Origin: an uncultured Prevotella sp.
GTDB lineage: Bacteria; Bacteroidota; Bacteroidia; Bacteroidales; Bacteroidaceae
Assembly: GCA_934203355.1 (NCBI GenBank)
Contig: CAKPZC010000046.1
Span: 1-17,887 of the forward strand
Direction: 5' to 3'
DNA length: 17,887 bases
The stretch's first letter is position 1, and each line of letters starts with the position of its first letter. The notes under the pieces are model-generated. The model was not told where the DNA came from and searched no databases. It saw only the letters and a program-made list of their open reading frames with translations. The position numbers and the translations under genes were made by a program. This document shows positions 6,473 through 15,059 of this stretch, piece after piece.

Positions 6473-8134
6473 TTATTTATAGAGATATCTCTTTATGCTC
6501 TTCTTTGGAGTCTTCTCGAACTCTTCCTTCACAATTTCTATTGCCGACAGACGGCAGTAGGGAGGTTGTGTGGCGTTGAGTTCCTGACGGTTCTCCTCCA
6601 TAATTTTTTCGAGGTCAGAGTCGTTGAGTCGCATAGTTGCAGCCTCGTCGAAGTCGGGATAAACCAATCCCACGAGTTTCTCGCCGCGCTGCACAACAAT
6701 ACATTCGTTCACCATGGCAAGCGAATTAAGCTTGTCCTCAATCTCCTCTGGGTAGATATTCTGTCCCGAAGCTCCGAGTAGCATGTTCTTCGAGCGTCCC
6801 TTGATGAACACGTTGCCGTCGGCATCCATAAGTCCCAAGTCGCCTGTGTGATACCATCCCTCCTTGTCAAGAGTCTGTGCTGTAGCTTCCTCGTTCTTGT
6901 AGTAGCCGAGCATCACGTTCAAGCCACGTGCAAGAATTTCGCCTGGCACATTCTCGGGGTCGGGAGAGTCAATTTTCACCTCCATGTGCACTACTGGTTT
7001 GCCGCATGAACCAGCAACAAACTCCTGATAGTCGGCATAGCAGATGATTGGTGCACACTCTGTGGCTCCATAACCCACTGTATATGGGAACTCAATGCGC
7101 TTCAGGAACTGTTCCACCTCCTGATTAAAGGCAGCTCCACCTACAATAATCTCATAGAACTTGCCTCCGAAGGCGTTCACCACCTGCTCCCTTATCTTCT
7201 CGTTCACCTTTCTGCTCACGATAGGCATGTTAAGCAGCAGTCGCATGCGGTTGTTCTGTATCTTTGGGAACACCTTCTTGCGTATGATTTTCTCGATGAC
7301 GAGTGGCACAGCGATGATAATGGCAGGCTTCACCTCGGCAAAGGCTGCCGCGATGATAGCCGGCGATGGTACGCGTGTGAGATAGAATATGTGGCATCCG
7401 TAAAGGAATTCGAACAGGAACTCAAACGCCATTCCATACATGTGTGCCATAGGCAATATGCTAATGACATTGTCGCCCCTCTTGACTTTCTTTCCAATCA
7501 CGCTCATGGCAAAGTCGTAGTTGCTCCACAGCGCGCGGTAGGGAATCATCACACCTTTCGAGAATCCTGTAGTGCCACTGGTGTAGTTGATGAGTGCCAT
7601 CTCCTCGTGGCTTTGCTCCTTGTAGTAGTTCACGTGTTCCTTGCGGAAATACTTTGGGAATTTCTTGCCAAACATCTCGTTGAGGTGCTCACGTGCATAT
7701 GTGAGTTTGTCGGTGCGCGACACCACGAGTGAATAGTCGGGGATGTAGATGATGCCTTCAAGTTCGGGCATCTTGGTCTGGTCGATAATAGTTGCAACAT
7801 AGTCGCCAACGAACAGCAGCTTAGCCTCACTGTGGTTTACGATGTTGTGTATCTGGTCGGCAGTGAACTCATGCAGGATAGGCACTGCCACGGCACCGTA
7901 AGTGAGGGTGGCGAGGAAAGCCACAGCCCAACTTGCGCTGTTTCTACCACATAGGGCAATTTTGTCGCCCTTTTCCACTCCGCTGCTTTCAAACATGATA
8001 TGCAGCTTTTCAATCTTGCGTGCCACGTCGTGATATTGCAGTGTCGCGCCTTTGAAATCGGTTAGAGCGTCTTTGTCCCAATTGTCAACAATGCTTTTTT
8101 CTATCAAAGCATTAAAACTCGGTATCTCCTTCAT
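6473..8134 (-). CDS. AMP-forming acyl-CoA synthetase-like ligase (paralogue 1)
   Basis: A 553-residue member of the ANL (acyl-CoA synthetase) superfamily, closest in layout to long-chain fatty-acid CoA ligases, which activate a carboxylic acid with ATP and transfer it to CoA. Visible motifs are the phosphate loop YTSGTTGFSKG (184-194), GYGATECAP (354-362), the ATP-ribose motif YHTGDL (438-443), FIKGRSKNMLLGASGQN (443-459 region) and YPEEIE (461-466). No signal peptide is seen, so it is cytoplasmic or membrane-peripheral. The C-terminus reads KTPKKSIKRYLYK; the usual catalytic lysine before the Ile appears as Ser546, with Lys545 and Lys548 beside it. It lies 41 bp downstream of its paralogue without a promoter between them, so it is the second gene of that operon. 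The substrate is unknown. Confidence 0.9.
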   Translation of the reverse strand: MKEIPSFNALIEKSIVDNWDKDALTDFKGATLQYHDVARKIEKLHIMFESSGVEKGDKIALCGRNSASWAVAFLATLTYGAVAVPILHEFTADQIHNIVNHSEAKLLFVGDYVATIIDQTKMPELEGIIYIPDYSLVVSRTDKLTYAREHLNEMFGKKFPKYFRKEHVNYYKEQSHEEMALINYTSGTTGFSKGVMIPYRALWSNYDFAMSVIGKKVKRGDNVISILPMAHMYGMAFEFLFEFLYGCHIFYLTRVPSPAIIAAAFAEVKPAIIIAVPLVIEKIIRKKVFPKIQNNRMRLLLNMPIVSRKVNEKIREQVVNAFGGKFYEIIVGGAAFNQEVEQFLKRIEFPYTVGYGATECAPIICYADYQEFVAGSCGKPVVHMEVKIDSPDPENVPGEILARGLNVMLGYYKNEEATAQTLDKEGWYHTGDLGLMDADGNVFIKGRSKNMLLGASGQNIYPEEIEDKLNSLAMVNECIVVQRGEKLVGLVYPDFDEAATMRLNDSDLEKIMEENRQELNATQPPYCRLSAIEIVKEEFEKTPKKSIKRYLYK

Positions 8135-8175
8135 TTGTAGTTGTTTTTGGTGTGAGGTGTTGTTGTTCTTTTTGT

Positions 8176-9837
8176 TTACTTGTAGAGATATCTCTTGATA
8201 CTCTTCTTTGCCGTTTTCTCGAATTCCTCTATTTTGATTTCTATAGACGAAATCTTGCAGAAAGGAGGCAGTTGCGAATTCAGAGTCTTGAGGTTTTCGT
8301 CCATAATACCCTTCACGTCGTCGTCGTTAAAGTCCATTGCTTCCTTGTCTTCGATTTCTGGGTGAACGAGAGCCACCAGTTTGCTTCCGCGCTGAATTAT
8401 TATGCTTTCGCCTACGAGCGGCATATTATTGAGTTTGTCTTCTATTTCTTCGGGGTAGACATTCTGTCCGTTTGCTCCGAGCAGCATGTTCTTTATTCGT
8501 CCCTTTATGTAGAAGTGGCCCGAGGGTGCCATTGTGGCAAGGTCGCCAGTGTGAAACCATCCGTCATTGTCGATTACGGCGCGTGTGGCTTCCTCGTTCT
8601 TGTAGTAGCCCAGCATCACGTTCAAGCCTCGGGCTATGAGTTCGCCTGGCACGTGTTCTGGGTCGGGGCTGTCCACCTTAGCTTCCATGTGTGCCACTAC
8701 GGGTCCGCATGATGCCACTTTATATTTGTCGTGGTTGGCAAACGTGATGAGCGGTGCTGTCTCTGTGGTGCCGTAGCCTATAGTTATGGGTGCATCCACG
8801 CTGTTCAGGAATTCCTCTATGCCCTGATTGAGCGGTGCGCCGCCTACAATAATCTCGTAAGCATTGCCACCAAACGCGTCCATTATGCGTTGGCGTATGT
8901 GCTCCTTGATTTTCTTGTTTATTACGGGCATGTTCAGCAGCAACTTCATGCGGTTGGTCTGCACTTCGGCGAGCACCTTGCGTCTGATAATTTTCTCCAC
9001 TACAAGCGGCACAGCCACAATGAGTCGCGGTTTCACCTCGGCAAATGCTTCGGCTATGAGCGACGGCGACGGCAGTCGGTTGAGGAAGTAGAGGTGGCAA
9101 CCGTTGATTAGTCCGAACAAGAATTCCACAGCGAGTCCATACATGTGTGCCATGGGCAGGATGCTCACAAGATTGCTTCCTGGCTTCACGTTGGGTGCCA
9201 AACACTTCATTATGTGATCGATGTTGCCCCACAGTGCGCGGTATGGCAACATCACTCCCTTCGAGAATCCGGTGGTGCCACTAGTGTAGTTAATCATTGC
9301 CAGTTCCTCGGGGTTTTGCTCCTTATAATAATTAATGTGTTCCTTGCGGAAATACTTCGGGTAGCGTTTGCCGAATATCTCGTTGAGGTGTTCGCGCGCG
9401 AAGGTGAGTTGTTCGGTGCGGGCCACTATAATGGAGAAGTCGGGCAGATACATTATACCTTCAAGTTGCAGCATCTTGTCGGGGTCAATCTGCGTTTTCA
9501 CCACATCGCCCACGAACAGGAGTTTCGATTCACTGTGGTTTACGATGTTGTGAATCTGCTCAGCGGTGAATTCGTTCTGTATCGGCACTGCAACAGCTCC
9601 ATAGGTGAGTGTAGCAATGAATGCCACAGCCCAATGGCTACTGTTGCGTCCGCACAGGGCTATCTTGTCGCCCCGTTTCACGCCACAGTTCTCAAACATG
9701 ATGTGTAGCTTCTCAATCTTACGTGCCACATCGTGGTATTGCAAGGTCGCTCCCTTGTAGTCGGTAAATGCGTCCTTATCCCAAAACTTTATAATACTCT
9801 CTTCAATATACGAGTTGAAACTGGGTATTTGCTCCAT
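8176..9837 (-). CDS. AMP-forming acyl-CoA synthetase-like ligase (paralogue 2)
   Basis: This is the first gene of the ligase pair, 553 residues, aligning without gaps to the downstream copy with 365 of 553 residues identical by my count (66%). Motifs are the same: YTSGTTGFSKG (184-194), GYGTTETAP (354-362), FHTGDL (438-443), IKGRIKNMLLGANGQN and YPEEIE (461-466). Thr360 is the more usual residue at the end of GYGTTET; the other copy has Cys. The C-terminus, KTAKKSIKRYLYK, shares the Ser-for-Lys feature. Differences cluster at 211-262, 321-375 and 478-530. The 321-375 stretch covers part of the region that shapes the acyl pocket in this superfamily, so the two may prefer different acids. This is inference. 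The ATG start is supported by a promoter just upstream (9861-9892). Confidence 0.9.
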   Translation of the reverse strand: MEQIPSFNSYIEESIIKFWDKDAFTDYKGATLQYHDVARKIEKLHIMFENCGVKRGDKIALCGRNSSHWAVAFIATLTYGAVAVPIQNEFTAEQIHNIVNHSESKLLFVGDVVKTQIDPDKMLQLEGIMYLPDFSIIVARTEQLTFAREHLNEIFGKRYPKYFRKEHINYYKEQNPEELAMINYTSGTTGFSKGVMLPYRALWGNIDHIMKCLAPNVKPGSNLVSILPMAHMYGLAVEFLFGLINGCHLYFLNRLPSPSLIAEAFAEVKPRLIVAVPLVVEKIIRRKVLAEVQTNRMKLLLNMPVINKKIKEHIRQRIMDAFGGNAYEIIVGGAPLNQGIEEFLNSVDAPITIGYGTTETAPLITFANHDKYKVASCGPVVAHMEAKVDSPDPEHVPGELIARGLNVMLGYYKNEEATRAVIDNDGWFHTGDLATMAPSGHFYIKGRIKNMLLGANGQNVYPEEIEDKLNNMPLVGESIIIQRGSKLVALVHPEIEDKEAMDFNDDDVKGIMDENLKTLNSQLPPFCKISSIEIKIEEFEKTAKKSIKRYLYK

Positions 9838-9860
9838 TGCACAATCTTCTAAATTTTGTG

Positions 9861-9892
9861 CAAAGGTACGAGATTATTTGCACATTTCCAAA
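9861..9892 (-). promoter_or_regulatory. Bacteroidetes-type promoter for the ligase operon
   Basis: On the minus strand TTTG (plus 9889-9892) is followed after 20 bp by TACCTTTG (plus 9861-9868), a near-ideal -33/-7 pair. Transcription would start near 9854, leaving a leader of only about 16 nt before the start codon at 9837. Confidence 0.85.
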
Positions 9893-9937
9893 ACTTTTGT
9901 GCGGTATTTGAGTTTTCTAATGATATTTCTTGTTTTC

Positions 9938-11191
9938 TTATTCATATCTCATCGACTTTGCTGGATGTATGTGCGATATTAGGTAGCTTGGGGCTACGAG
10001 CACGAACATGGCTATGAGTAGCGTTGCCACGTTGAGAGCTGCTACGAAGAGCCAATTCACTTCCACAGGCACTGTGTCGACATAGTAAGTGGCGGGGTCG
10101 AGTTTTATGATGCCTGTTGTTTTTTGTAGATATATCATGGCGATTGCTATGATGTCGCCTATAATGAGTCCTTTGCCAATGATGAATGCAGCAAACCACA
10201 GGAATGTGTGTCTCACTGTAGAGTTGCGTGCTCCGAGTGCCTTCAATATGCCTATCATTGTTGTGCGTTCGAGTATAATGATGAGCAGTCCGCTTATCAT
10301 TGTCACCACAGCCACGGCTGTCATAATGGCGAGTATAATCCACACGTTGAGGTCGAGCAGGTCGAGCCATGAGAATATTTGTGGCGAGAGTTCGCGTATT
10401 GACCTCGACGAGTAGGTGTTGCCATATTTGTCTTGTGTTCGGTTGATGCGGTTTATGAGCACTTCGGCAGTCTCCTGTAGGTGGTCGAAGTCCTTTACTG
10501 TAATTTCAGCACCCGTTGCCATGTCGGTTGTCCATGCGTTCAGTTTCTGTGCGGTATACAGGTCGCAGAACACCGTCACCTTATCATATTGTGCCAGGTT
10601 GGTTTGGTAGATGCCTTGAATGGTGAGTCGTCGTGTGCGCACTCCTCCGTCGCCGATGAAGTAGGCGAATATTCGGTCGCCGCTCTTCACCTGCAGTTTC
10701 TCTGCCATTGTTTGTGATATAAGAATGCGGTTGGTGCTTGATGTGTCAGAGAATTTTGGTATGCTTCCGCTCACCATGTTTTGGTGTATGAATGTAGAGT
10801 CGAACTCTGGTCCAACGCCCTTGAACATCACTCCGAGGAAGTCGTTATCGGTCTTCAGTATGCCTTGCTTCACGGCAAACCGCTGCACGTGCTCCACACC
10901 ATATGTCTTGCGTAGCAGGTTCATCATCGAGTCGCCCATCTCAATAGGTTGGTCGGAGGCCGACGACTGTAGTGTGTAGAAGTTAGCCACCTGCACATGG
11001 CTTCCGAATCCCACCACCTTGTCTCTGATGGTATGTTTGAATCCGAGCACCACACACACGCTTATTATCATCACCGCCAGTCCTATAGCCACACCAGCTG
11101 TGGCGATGCGTATTGCAGGTTTCGACACCTTCTTGCTGTCGTCGGTATGGTCGGAATAAATACGGCGGGCTATAAAAAGAGGAAAATTCAT
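9938..11191 (-). CDS. LolC/LolE-like ABC transporter permease (FtsX family)
   Basis: A 417-residue inner-membrane permease with FtsX/MacB topology. It has an N-terminal cytoplasmic segment (MNFPLFIARRIYSD), a first TM helix (about IATAGVAIGLAVMIISVCVV), a periplasmic domain of about 230 residues, and three C-terminal TM helices with a cytoplasmic loop RTTMIGILKALGA that is typical of the family's coupling region. LolC/LolE proteins work with the ATPase LolD to release lipoproteins from the inner membrane; the ATPase is not in this window. Other substrates are possible. I placed the start at ATG 11191. An in-frame ATG at 11251 would add 20 residues encoded by the hairpin 11212-11284, which looks intergenic. 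The gene follows the aminotransferase on the same strand with no recognisable promoter. Confidence 0.85.
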   Translation of the reverse strand: MNFPLFIARRIYSDHTDDSKKVSKPAIRIATAGVAIGLAVMIISVCVVLGFKHTIRDKVVGFGSHVQVANFYTLQSSASDQPIEMGDSMMNLLRKTYGVEHVQRFAVKQGILKTDNDFLGVMFKGVGPEFDSTFIHQNMVSGSIPKFSDTSSTNRILISQTMAEKLQVKSGDRIFAYFIGDGGVRTRRLTIQGIYQTNLAQYDKVTVFCDLYTAQKLNAWTTDMATGAEITVKDFDHLQETAEVLINRINRTQDKYGNTYSSRSIRELSPQIFSWLDLLDLNVWIILAIMTAVAVVTMISGLLIIILERTTMIGILKALGARNSTVRHTFLWFAAFIIGKGLIIGDIIAIAMIYLQKTTGIIKLDPATYYVDTVPVEVNWLFVAALNVATLLIAMFVLVAPSYLISHIHPAKSMRYE

Positions 11192-11211
11192 TGTTTTTAT
11201 AAATAATATTA

Positions 11212-11284
11212 AATGTTTAGTGTTTAATTGTTTGGGTTTCTTCTTCGACAAAAATCATCCCCAAACAATTAAACACTAAACATT
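11212..11284. repeat. 25-bp perfect inverted repeat between permease and aminotransferase genes
   Basis: The left arm 11212-11236 (AATGTTTAGTGTTTAATTG, then TTTGGG) is the exact reverse complement of 11260-11284, with a 23-nt loop. The arms are A/T-rich. No strong T run follows on either strand, so it is a poor classical terminator. It could be an attenuator, a weak terminator or mRNA-protecting structure after the aminotransferase gene, or a remnant of a small mobile repeat. Confidence 0.8.
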
Positions 11285-11300
11285 ATTAATAAATAATCTT

Positions 11301-12515
11301 TTAATAATTATCTACATCGTCAACTCGTCCCGGATAAACCTCCAGTGCCTTGCGCAACACGAGTAGTGCTCGTGTGAGGTCTTCCTTCTTCAGTACGTAT
11401 GCTATGCGCACCTGGTTGCGTCCAGCACCGGGTGTGGTGTAGAATCCGGCTGCTGGAGCCATCATCACCGTCTCGCCCTCGTACGAGAACTCTTCGAGAC
11501 ACCATCGGCAGAACTTCTCGCTGTCGTCAACAGGCAACTTTGCCACGGTGTAGAATGCTCCCATTGGTATTGGCGAGTAAACTCCTGGTATGCGGTTGAG
11601 TCCATCGATTAGACATTTGCGTCGTTCCACGTATTCTTCGTATACGTCGCGGTAGTATTCCTCTGGTGCGTTGAGCGATGCCTCGGCAACAATCTGTCCC
11701 AGGAGTGGGGGAGAGAGTCGTGCTTGGCAGAGCTTCATAACGGCAGCGCGCACTTCGGCGTTCTTTGTAATTAGGGCACCGATACGTATGCCACATTCAG
11801 AATAGCGTTTCGACACCGAGTCGATGAGTATCACGTTCTGTTCTATTCCCTCCAGATGGCAAGCCGAGATGTAAGGTGAGCCAGTGTAGATATATTCGCG
11901 ATACACCTCGTCGGAGAACAGATACAGGTCGTATTTCTTTACGAGGTCGCGTATCTGGTTCATCTCGCGGCGTGTATACAGGTAGCCTGTCGGGTTGTTG
12001 GGGTTGCATATGAGTATGGCTCGTGTGTGCTCATTGATAAGCTCCTCAAACTTCTCCACCTTTGGCAGCGAGAATCCCTCCTCGATGGTGGTGGCAATGG
12101 TGCGTATCTTGGCTCCAGCCGATATGGCGAACGCCATGTAGTTGGCGTAGGCTGGCTCTGGGATTATTATCTCGTCGCCTGGGTTAAGACACGACATGAA
12201 GGCAAAGAGCACCGCCTCCGAACCTCCCGACGTGATGATTATGTCGTCGGCAGTAACGTCGATTTTAAACCGCTTGTAGTAGTCGGTGAGTTTCTCGCGA
12301 TAGGACTGTATGCCTTGCGAGGGAGAATATTCGAGCACCGTGCGGTCGATGTGTTTTAATGCGTCGAGTCCTACCTGAGGTGTTGGCAGGTCGGGCTGAC
12401 CGATATTGAGGTGGTAGACTTTCACGCCTCGTTTCTTGGCGTCTACAGCCAATGGGGCCAACTTTCTGATAGGCGATTCGGGCATTTCAAGTCCGCGAAC
12501 TGAGATTTCTGGCAT
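11301..12515 (-). CDS. PLP-dependent aminotransferase, class I/II (aspartate aminotransferase-like)
   Basis: A 404-residue cytoplasmic fold-type I aminotransferase. Visible elements: substrate-loop motif LNIGQPDLPTP (36-46), the cofactor-binding turn SGGSEAV (96-102), ICNPNNPTG (169-177), SDEVYREY (201-208, with Asp202 and Tyr205 placed to hold PLP), the Schiff-base lysine Lys236 in SVSKRYSECGIRIG, Arg244 for the PLP phosphate, and a C-terminal NQVRIAYV whose Arg should bind the substrate carboxylate. The segment after the lysine (KRYSECGIRIG) differs from the SKxFxMTGWRIG seen in many aspartate aminotransferases. The amino-acid specificity cannot be settled by reading. It has its own promoter (12559-12589) and may be co-transcribed with the permease downstream. 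Confidence 0.9.
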   Translation of the reverse strand: MPEISVRGLEMPESPIRKLAPLAVDAKKRGVKVYHLNIGQPDLPTPQVGLDALKHIDRTVLEYSPSQGIQSYREKLTDYYKRFKIDVTADDIIITSGGSEAVLFAFMSCLNPGDEIIIPEPAYANYMAFAISAGAKIRTIATTIEEGFSLPKVEKFEELINEHTRAILICNPNNPTGYLYTRREMNQIRDLVKKYDLYLFSDEVYREYIYTGSPYISACHLEGIEQNVILIDSVSKRYSECGIRIGALITKNAEVRAAVMKLCQARLSPPLLGQIVAEASLNAPEEYYRDVYEEYVERRKCLIDGLNRIPGVYSPIPMGAFYTVAKLPVDDSEKFCRWCLEEFSYEGETVMMAPAAGFYTTPGAGRNQVRIAYVLKKEDLTRALLVLRKALEVYPGRVDDVDNY

Positions 12516-12558
12516 ATGCGTGCTATGTTTTTGTTGATATTTCGTTATCTGTAATGTG

Positions 12559-12589
12559 CAAAGGTACGATAAATAGAATGAAGCGCAAA
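12559..12589 (-). promoter_or_regulatory. Bacteroidetes-type promoter for the aminotransferase gene
   Basis: On the minus strand TTTG (plus 12586-12589) and TACCTTTG (plus 12559-12566) are 19 bp apart, a full match to the Bacteroidetes consensus. The leader to the start at 12515 would be about 35-40 nt. Confidence 0.85.
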
Positions 12590-12670
12590 ATTTTTAATGG
12601 AAATTTTCTGTTGATTTGGTTATTTGGTTCAAACGTATAAAAAGTAAGATGTAAGAAAGTTTTTATTATT

Positions 12671-13519
12671 TTATCCATTGTCGGCATTGCGCATTTCCAT
12701 AGGCGTGAAGCCTGTGTGTCGTTTGAAGTAGCGACAGAAGAACGACACATCGTTGAAATGATATTCCCATGCAATCTCCTTCACGCTTTGCTGGGTGGCG
12801 GCAAGTTGGAGCTTGAGTTGCAGTATGGTGTAGTGGTCGATAATGTGTTTTGGTGTCTCGTGGGTTATCTGCCTCACAATAAGTGTAAGGTATTTTGGGG
12901 TGATGTTCATCTGTGAGGCATAGTAAGCCACGTCGCGCGAGAGTTTGTAGTCGCGCTCAACTAGCATCATAAAACAGTTGAATAGTTCGCGCACTCTTGG
13001 CGTTTCACCCTTGCCCTTGACCATGCGTGGATTGCGTTGCAAGTATTCGTGAAAGCCTACGAAGAAAGCCTTGAGTTGTAGCAGCACGAGTTGTGATATG
13101 CATGTGCATCCCACTTGGTCGAAGTATACGTGTAGCAGGCTGAACATATTGTTGATTATGTCGGTCACTACGGGTGAGTCCTGGCGACAGCGGTCTTCGC
13201 GCAGTTGTTCATACACCGTGTGTTCAAGTTGCAGACTTGCCTCGCGCAGCATTGTTGCATCATATTGCAGCATTTCCACCATGAATTTCTCATCGCCTTC
13301 GTTAGATATTAAGTGTATTACGTCGTTGGGGAATATCGTTATTACGGCTCCCTCGTAGAGTTGCCACTCGTCGAAGTTCACCTGTAAGCGCGCTTTGCCA
13401 CTACGGCAAATAATAATGGCACCGTAGTGAGCCACTTTCTGTTCCTTGGCAAACGAGCTGAGTGAGCTAATGAAAAGCCGTGGCTCGGCAGTTGTCGTGA
13501 AGTTGATTTCCGAATACAT
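12671..13519 (-). CDS. AraC-family transcription regulator
   Basis: A 282-residue regulator. The N-terminal half is a cupin-like sensor region (GAIIICRSGKARLQVNF, LYEGAVITIFPNDVIHLIS). The C-terminal 95 residues or so hold the double helix-turn-helix of the AraC family: LSRDVAYYASQMNITPKYLT for the first and VKEIAWEYHFNDVSFFCRYF for the second, then KRHTGFTPMEMR. I start it at ATG 13519 (MYSEINFTTTAEPR); an in-frame ATG at 13699 would add 60 residues translated from A/T-rich leader DNA with no domain character, overlapping the efflux promoter. It is divergent from the TolC-EmrA-EmrB-like operon with 218 bp between, so it is the likely regulator of that operon and perhaps of itself. The ligand is unknown. 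Confidence 0.9.
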   Translation of the reverse strand: MYSEINFTTTAEPRLFISSLSSFAKEQKVAHYGAIIICRSGKARLQVNFDEWQLYEGAVITIFPNDVIHLISNEGDEKFMVEMLQYDATMLREASLQLEHTVYEQLREDRCRQDSPVVTDIINNMFSLLHVYFDQVGCTCISQLVLLQLKAFFVGFHEYLQRNPRMVKGKGETPRVRELFNCFMMLVERDYKLSRDVAYYASQMNITPKYLTLIVRQITHETPKHIIDHYTILQLKLQLAATQQSVKEIAWEYHFNDVSFFCRYFKRHTGFTPMEMRNADNG

Positions 13520-13604
13520 TTCTGTTGGCTTATTTAATGTGGGTTGTTTTCTGTGTGTTTTCTTTTTGTCTGCAAATATCGCTATTTTATGTGATATTAA
13601 AGAA

Positions 13605-13620
13605 TATTTGTTCCCAAATA
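13605..13620. promoter_or_regulatory. Small palindrome in the AraC/efflux intergenic region
   Basis: TATTTG-TTCC-CAAATA forms a 16-bp palindrome; a further CAAATA lies at 13573-13578. It sits between the AraC-type gene and the efflux promoter and is a candidate regulator site, but such short A/T-rich repeats are common by chance. Confidence 0.25.
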
Positions 13621-13668
13621 GTCTGTGTACATGGAAAAATATAAAACATGTTAATGACAGAAAACCCA

Positions 13669-13676
13669 TACCTTTG
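13669..13676 (+). promoter_or_regulatory. -7 promoter box of the efflux operon
   Basis: TACCTTTG is a perfect Bacteroidetes -7 element. The -33 region is poor (CATGTTA near 13647-13653 instead of TTTG), as expected for an activator-dependent promoter, which would fit the divergent AraC-type gene. Transcription would start near 13683, about 55 nt before the start codon. Confidence 0.65.
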
Positions 13677-13737
13677 CACCCGAAAAAAATAAACGACAAG
13701 TTTTAATAATAAATGCACAATAAATAAATTATAGAAG

Positions 13738-15042
13738 GTGACAAAGACTATTATTTTTCCAACATTATTGTTTCTCGTTGTCTCTCAGGATGTCGTGGCG
13801 CAGAAGTCGATGACCGTCGACGAACTCTTCAGCCACATTGAGCGCAGCTCGCGCCAGTTGCTTGCAAGCAAGACGGGAGTGGAGGCGGCACAGATGGGGA
13901 TTGAAGCGGCTCGCTCCCAGCGTCTGCCCGACGTGGCTGCACAGTTGTCGATGAGTTATATAGGCAACGCCCTGCTCACCGATCGCGACTTTTCAAATGT
14001 TCACGGACTGCGTTCGCCCCATCTTGGCAATTCCTTTGCCCTTGAGGCAAGTCAGGCTATTTACACGGGTGGAGCTCTCTCGGCTGGCATCTCGCTTGCC
14101 GAACTCGGAAAGCGGCAGGCAGAGACGGGGGTAAGACTCACTCGTCAGCAGGCGCGGTTTATGGCTCTCGGTCAGTATCTCGACCTCTTTAAGGTTGACA
14201 ACCGCATGAAGGTATATCGCGAGAATATAGTTCTGACACGCCAGCTTATTTCCGACATACGCGAGCGTCAGCAGCAGGGCATGGCTCTGAAGAACGATAT
14301 CACGCGCTATGAACTTCAGATGGAGCAGTTGCAATTGGGGTTGACTCAGTTGCAGAACACACGTTCCATTCTGAACCATCAGTTATGCAACACACTCTCG
14401 CTGCCCTACGACACCGTAATCCTTCCAGACACAACGCTTGCTGATGGCTCATGCCCGAAGGATGGCGAGGCTCATTGGCAGAGTGTTGCCATTGCCTCGT
14501 CGCCAGTTCTTGAGCAAGGCAACCTTAATGTGGGCATTGCCAAGCAGAAGGAGCGGCTTGCCAAGAGCGAGTTGAAGCCCAAGGTGGCTCTTGTGGCATC
14601 AAATACTTTCGATGGTCCTATAACCTTTGAGCTTCCTCCAATCGACAAAAACCTTAATATATGGTATGTTGGTGTGGGCGTGAAATATAATATTGGTGCT
14701 CTCTACAAGTCGAACAAGCGCATACGACAGGCTACTGCTAAGACTCGTATGGCACAGCAGCAACTCGATGTGCAGAGCGAGCAAATAAACAATAATGTGA
14801 ATGCCGCCTACACGCAGTATCTACAGACCTACACCGAGCTCGACGCCCAGCGCAAGAGTGTGGAGTTGGCGCGTCAGAATTATAATGTGGTTAACGCGCG
14901 CTATCTAAGTCAGTTGGCTCTTGTCACAGATATGGTCGACGCCTCTAACCTTCGTCTCAATGCCGAGTTGCAGGAGGTGGATGCTCGAATCAATATCGTC
15001 TATGCCTATTACAAAATGAAATTCGTGGCAGGAGAAATATAA
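13738..15042 (+). CDS. TolC-like outer membrane efflux protein
   Basis: A 434-residue outer membrane factor, the exit channel of a tripartite efflux pump. The start is a GTG: an in-frame TAG lies just two codons upstream, and the GTG gives a complete signal peptide (MTKTIIFPTLLFLVVSQDVVA, likely cut before Gln22). The mature protein shows the repeated long helices of the family, such as MTVDELFSHIERSSRQLLAS, TGVEAAQMGIEAARSQRLPD, and in the second half AKTRMAQQQLDVQSEQINNN and SVELARQNYNVVNARY, with beta-strand segments between. It should trimerise into a barrel plus periplasmic tunnel. It is followed 17 bp later by the adaptor gene, so it is the first gene of the pump operon, probably controlled by the divergent AraC-type regulator. 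Confidence 0.9.
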   Translation: MTKTIIFPTLLFLVVSQDVVAQKSMTVDELFSHIERSSRQLLASKTGVEAAQMGIEAARSQRLPDVAAQLSMSYIGNALLTDRDFSNVHGLRSPHLGNSFALEASQAIYTGGALSAGISLAELGKRQAETGVRLTRQQARFMALGQYLDLFKVDNRMKVYRENIVLTRQLISDIRERQQQGMALKNDITRYELQMEQLQLGLTQLQNTRSILNHQLCNTLSLPYDTVILPDTTLADGSCPKDGEAHWQSVAIASSPVLEQGNLNVGIAKQKERLAKSELKPKVALVASNTFDGPITFELPPIDKNLNIWYVGVGVKYNIGALYKSNKRIRQATAKTRMAQQQLDVQSEQINNNVNAAYTQYLQTYTELDAQRKSVELARQNYNVVNARYLSQLALVTDMVDASNLRLNAELQEVDARINIVYAYYKMKFVAGEI

Positions 15043-15059
15043 TTACTCCTTGAGCTTGA

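Noticed and set aside
7391..9708. Several plus-strand frames of 110-190 codons opposite the two ligase genes
   Set aside because: They occur at matching places opposite both paralogues, as expected of shadows, and the ligases carry complete motifs on the minus strand.
11192..11251. Upstream start for the permease adding 20 residues
   Set aside because: The extra codons lie in the long inverted repeat and give a hydrophilic tail not expected in the family; ATG 11191 gives the normal MNFPLFIARRI beginning.
13520..13699. Upstream start for the AraC-type gene adding 60 residues
   Set aside because: The added part is translated from A/T-rich intergenic DNA overlapping the efflux promoter and has no recognisable domain.
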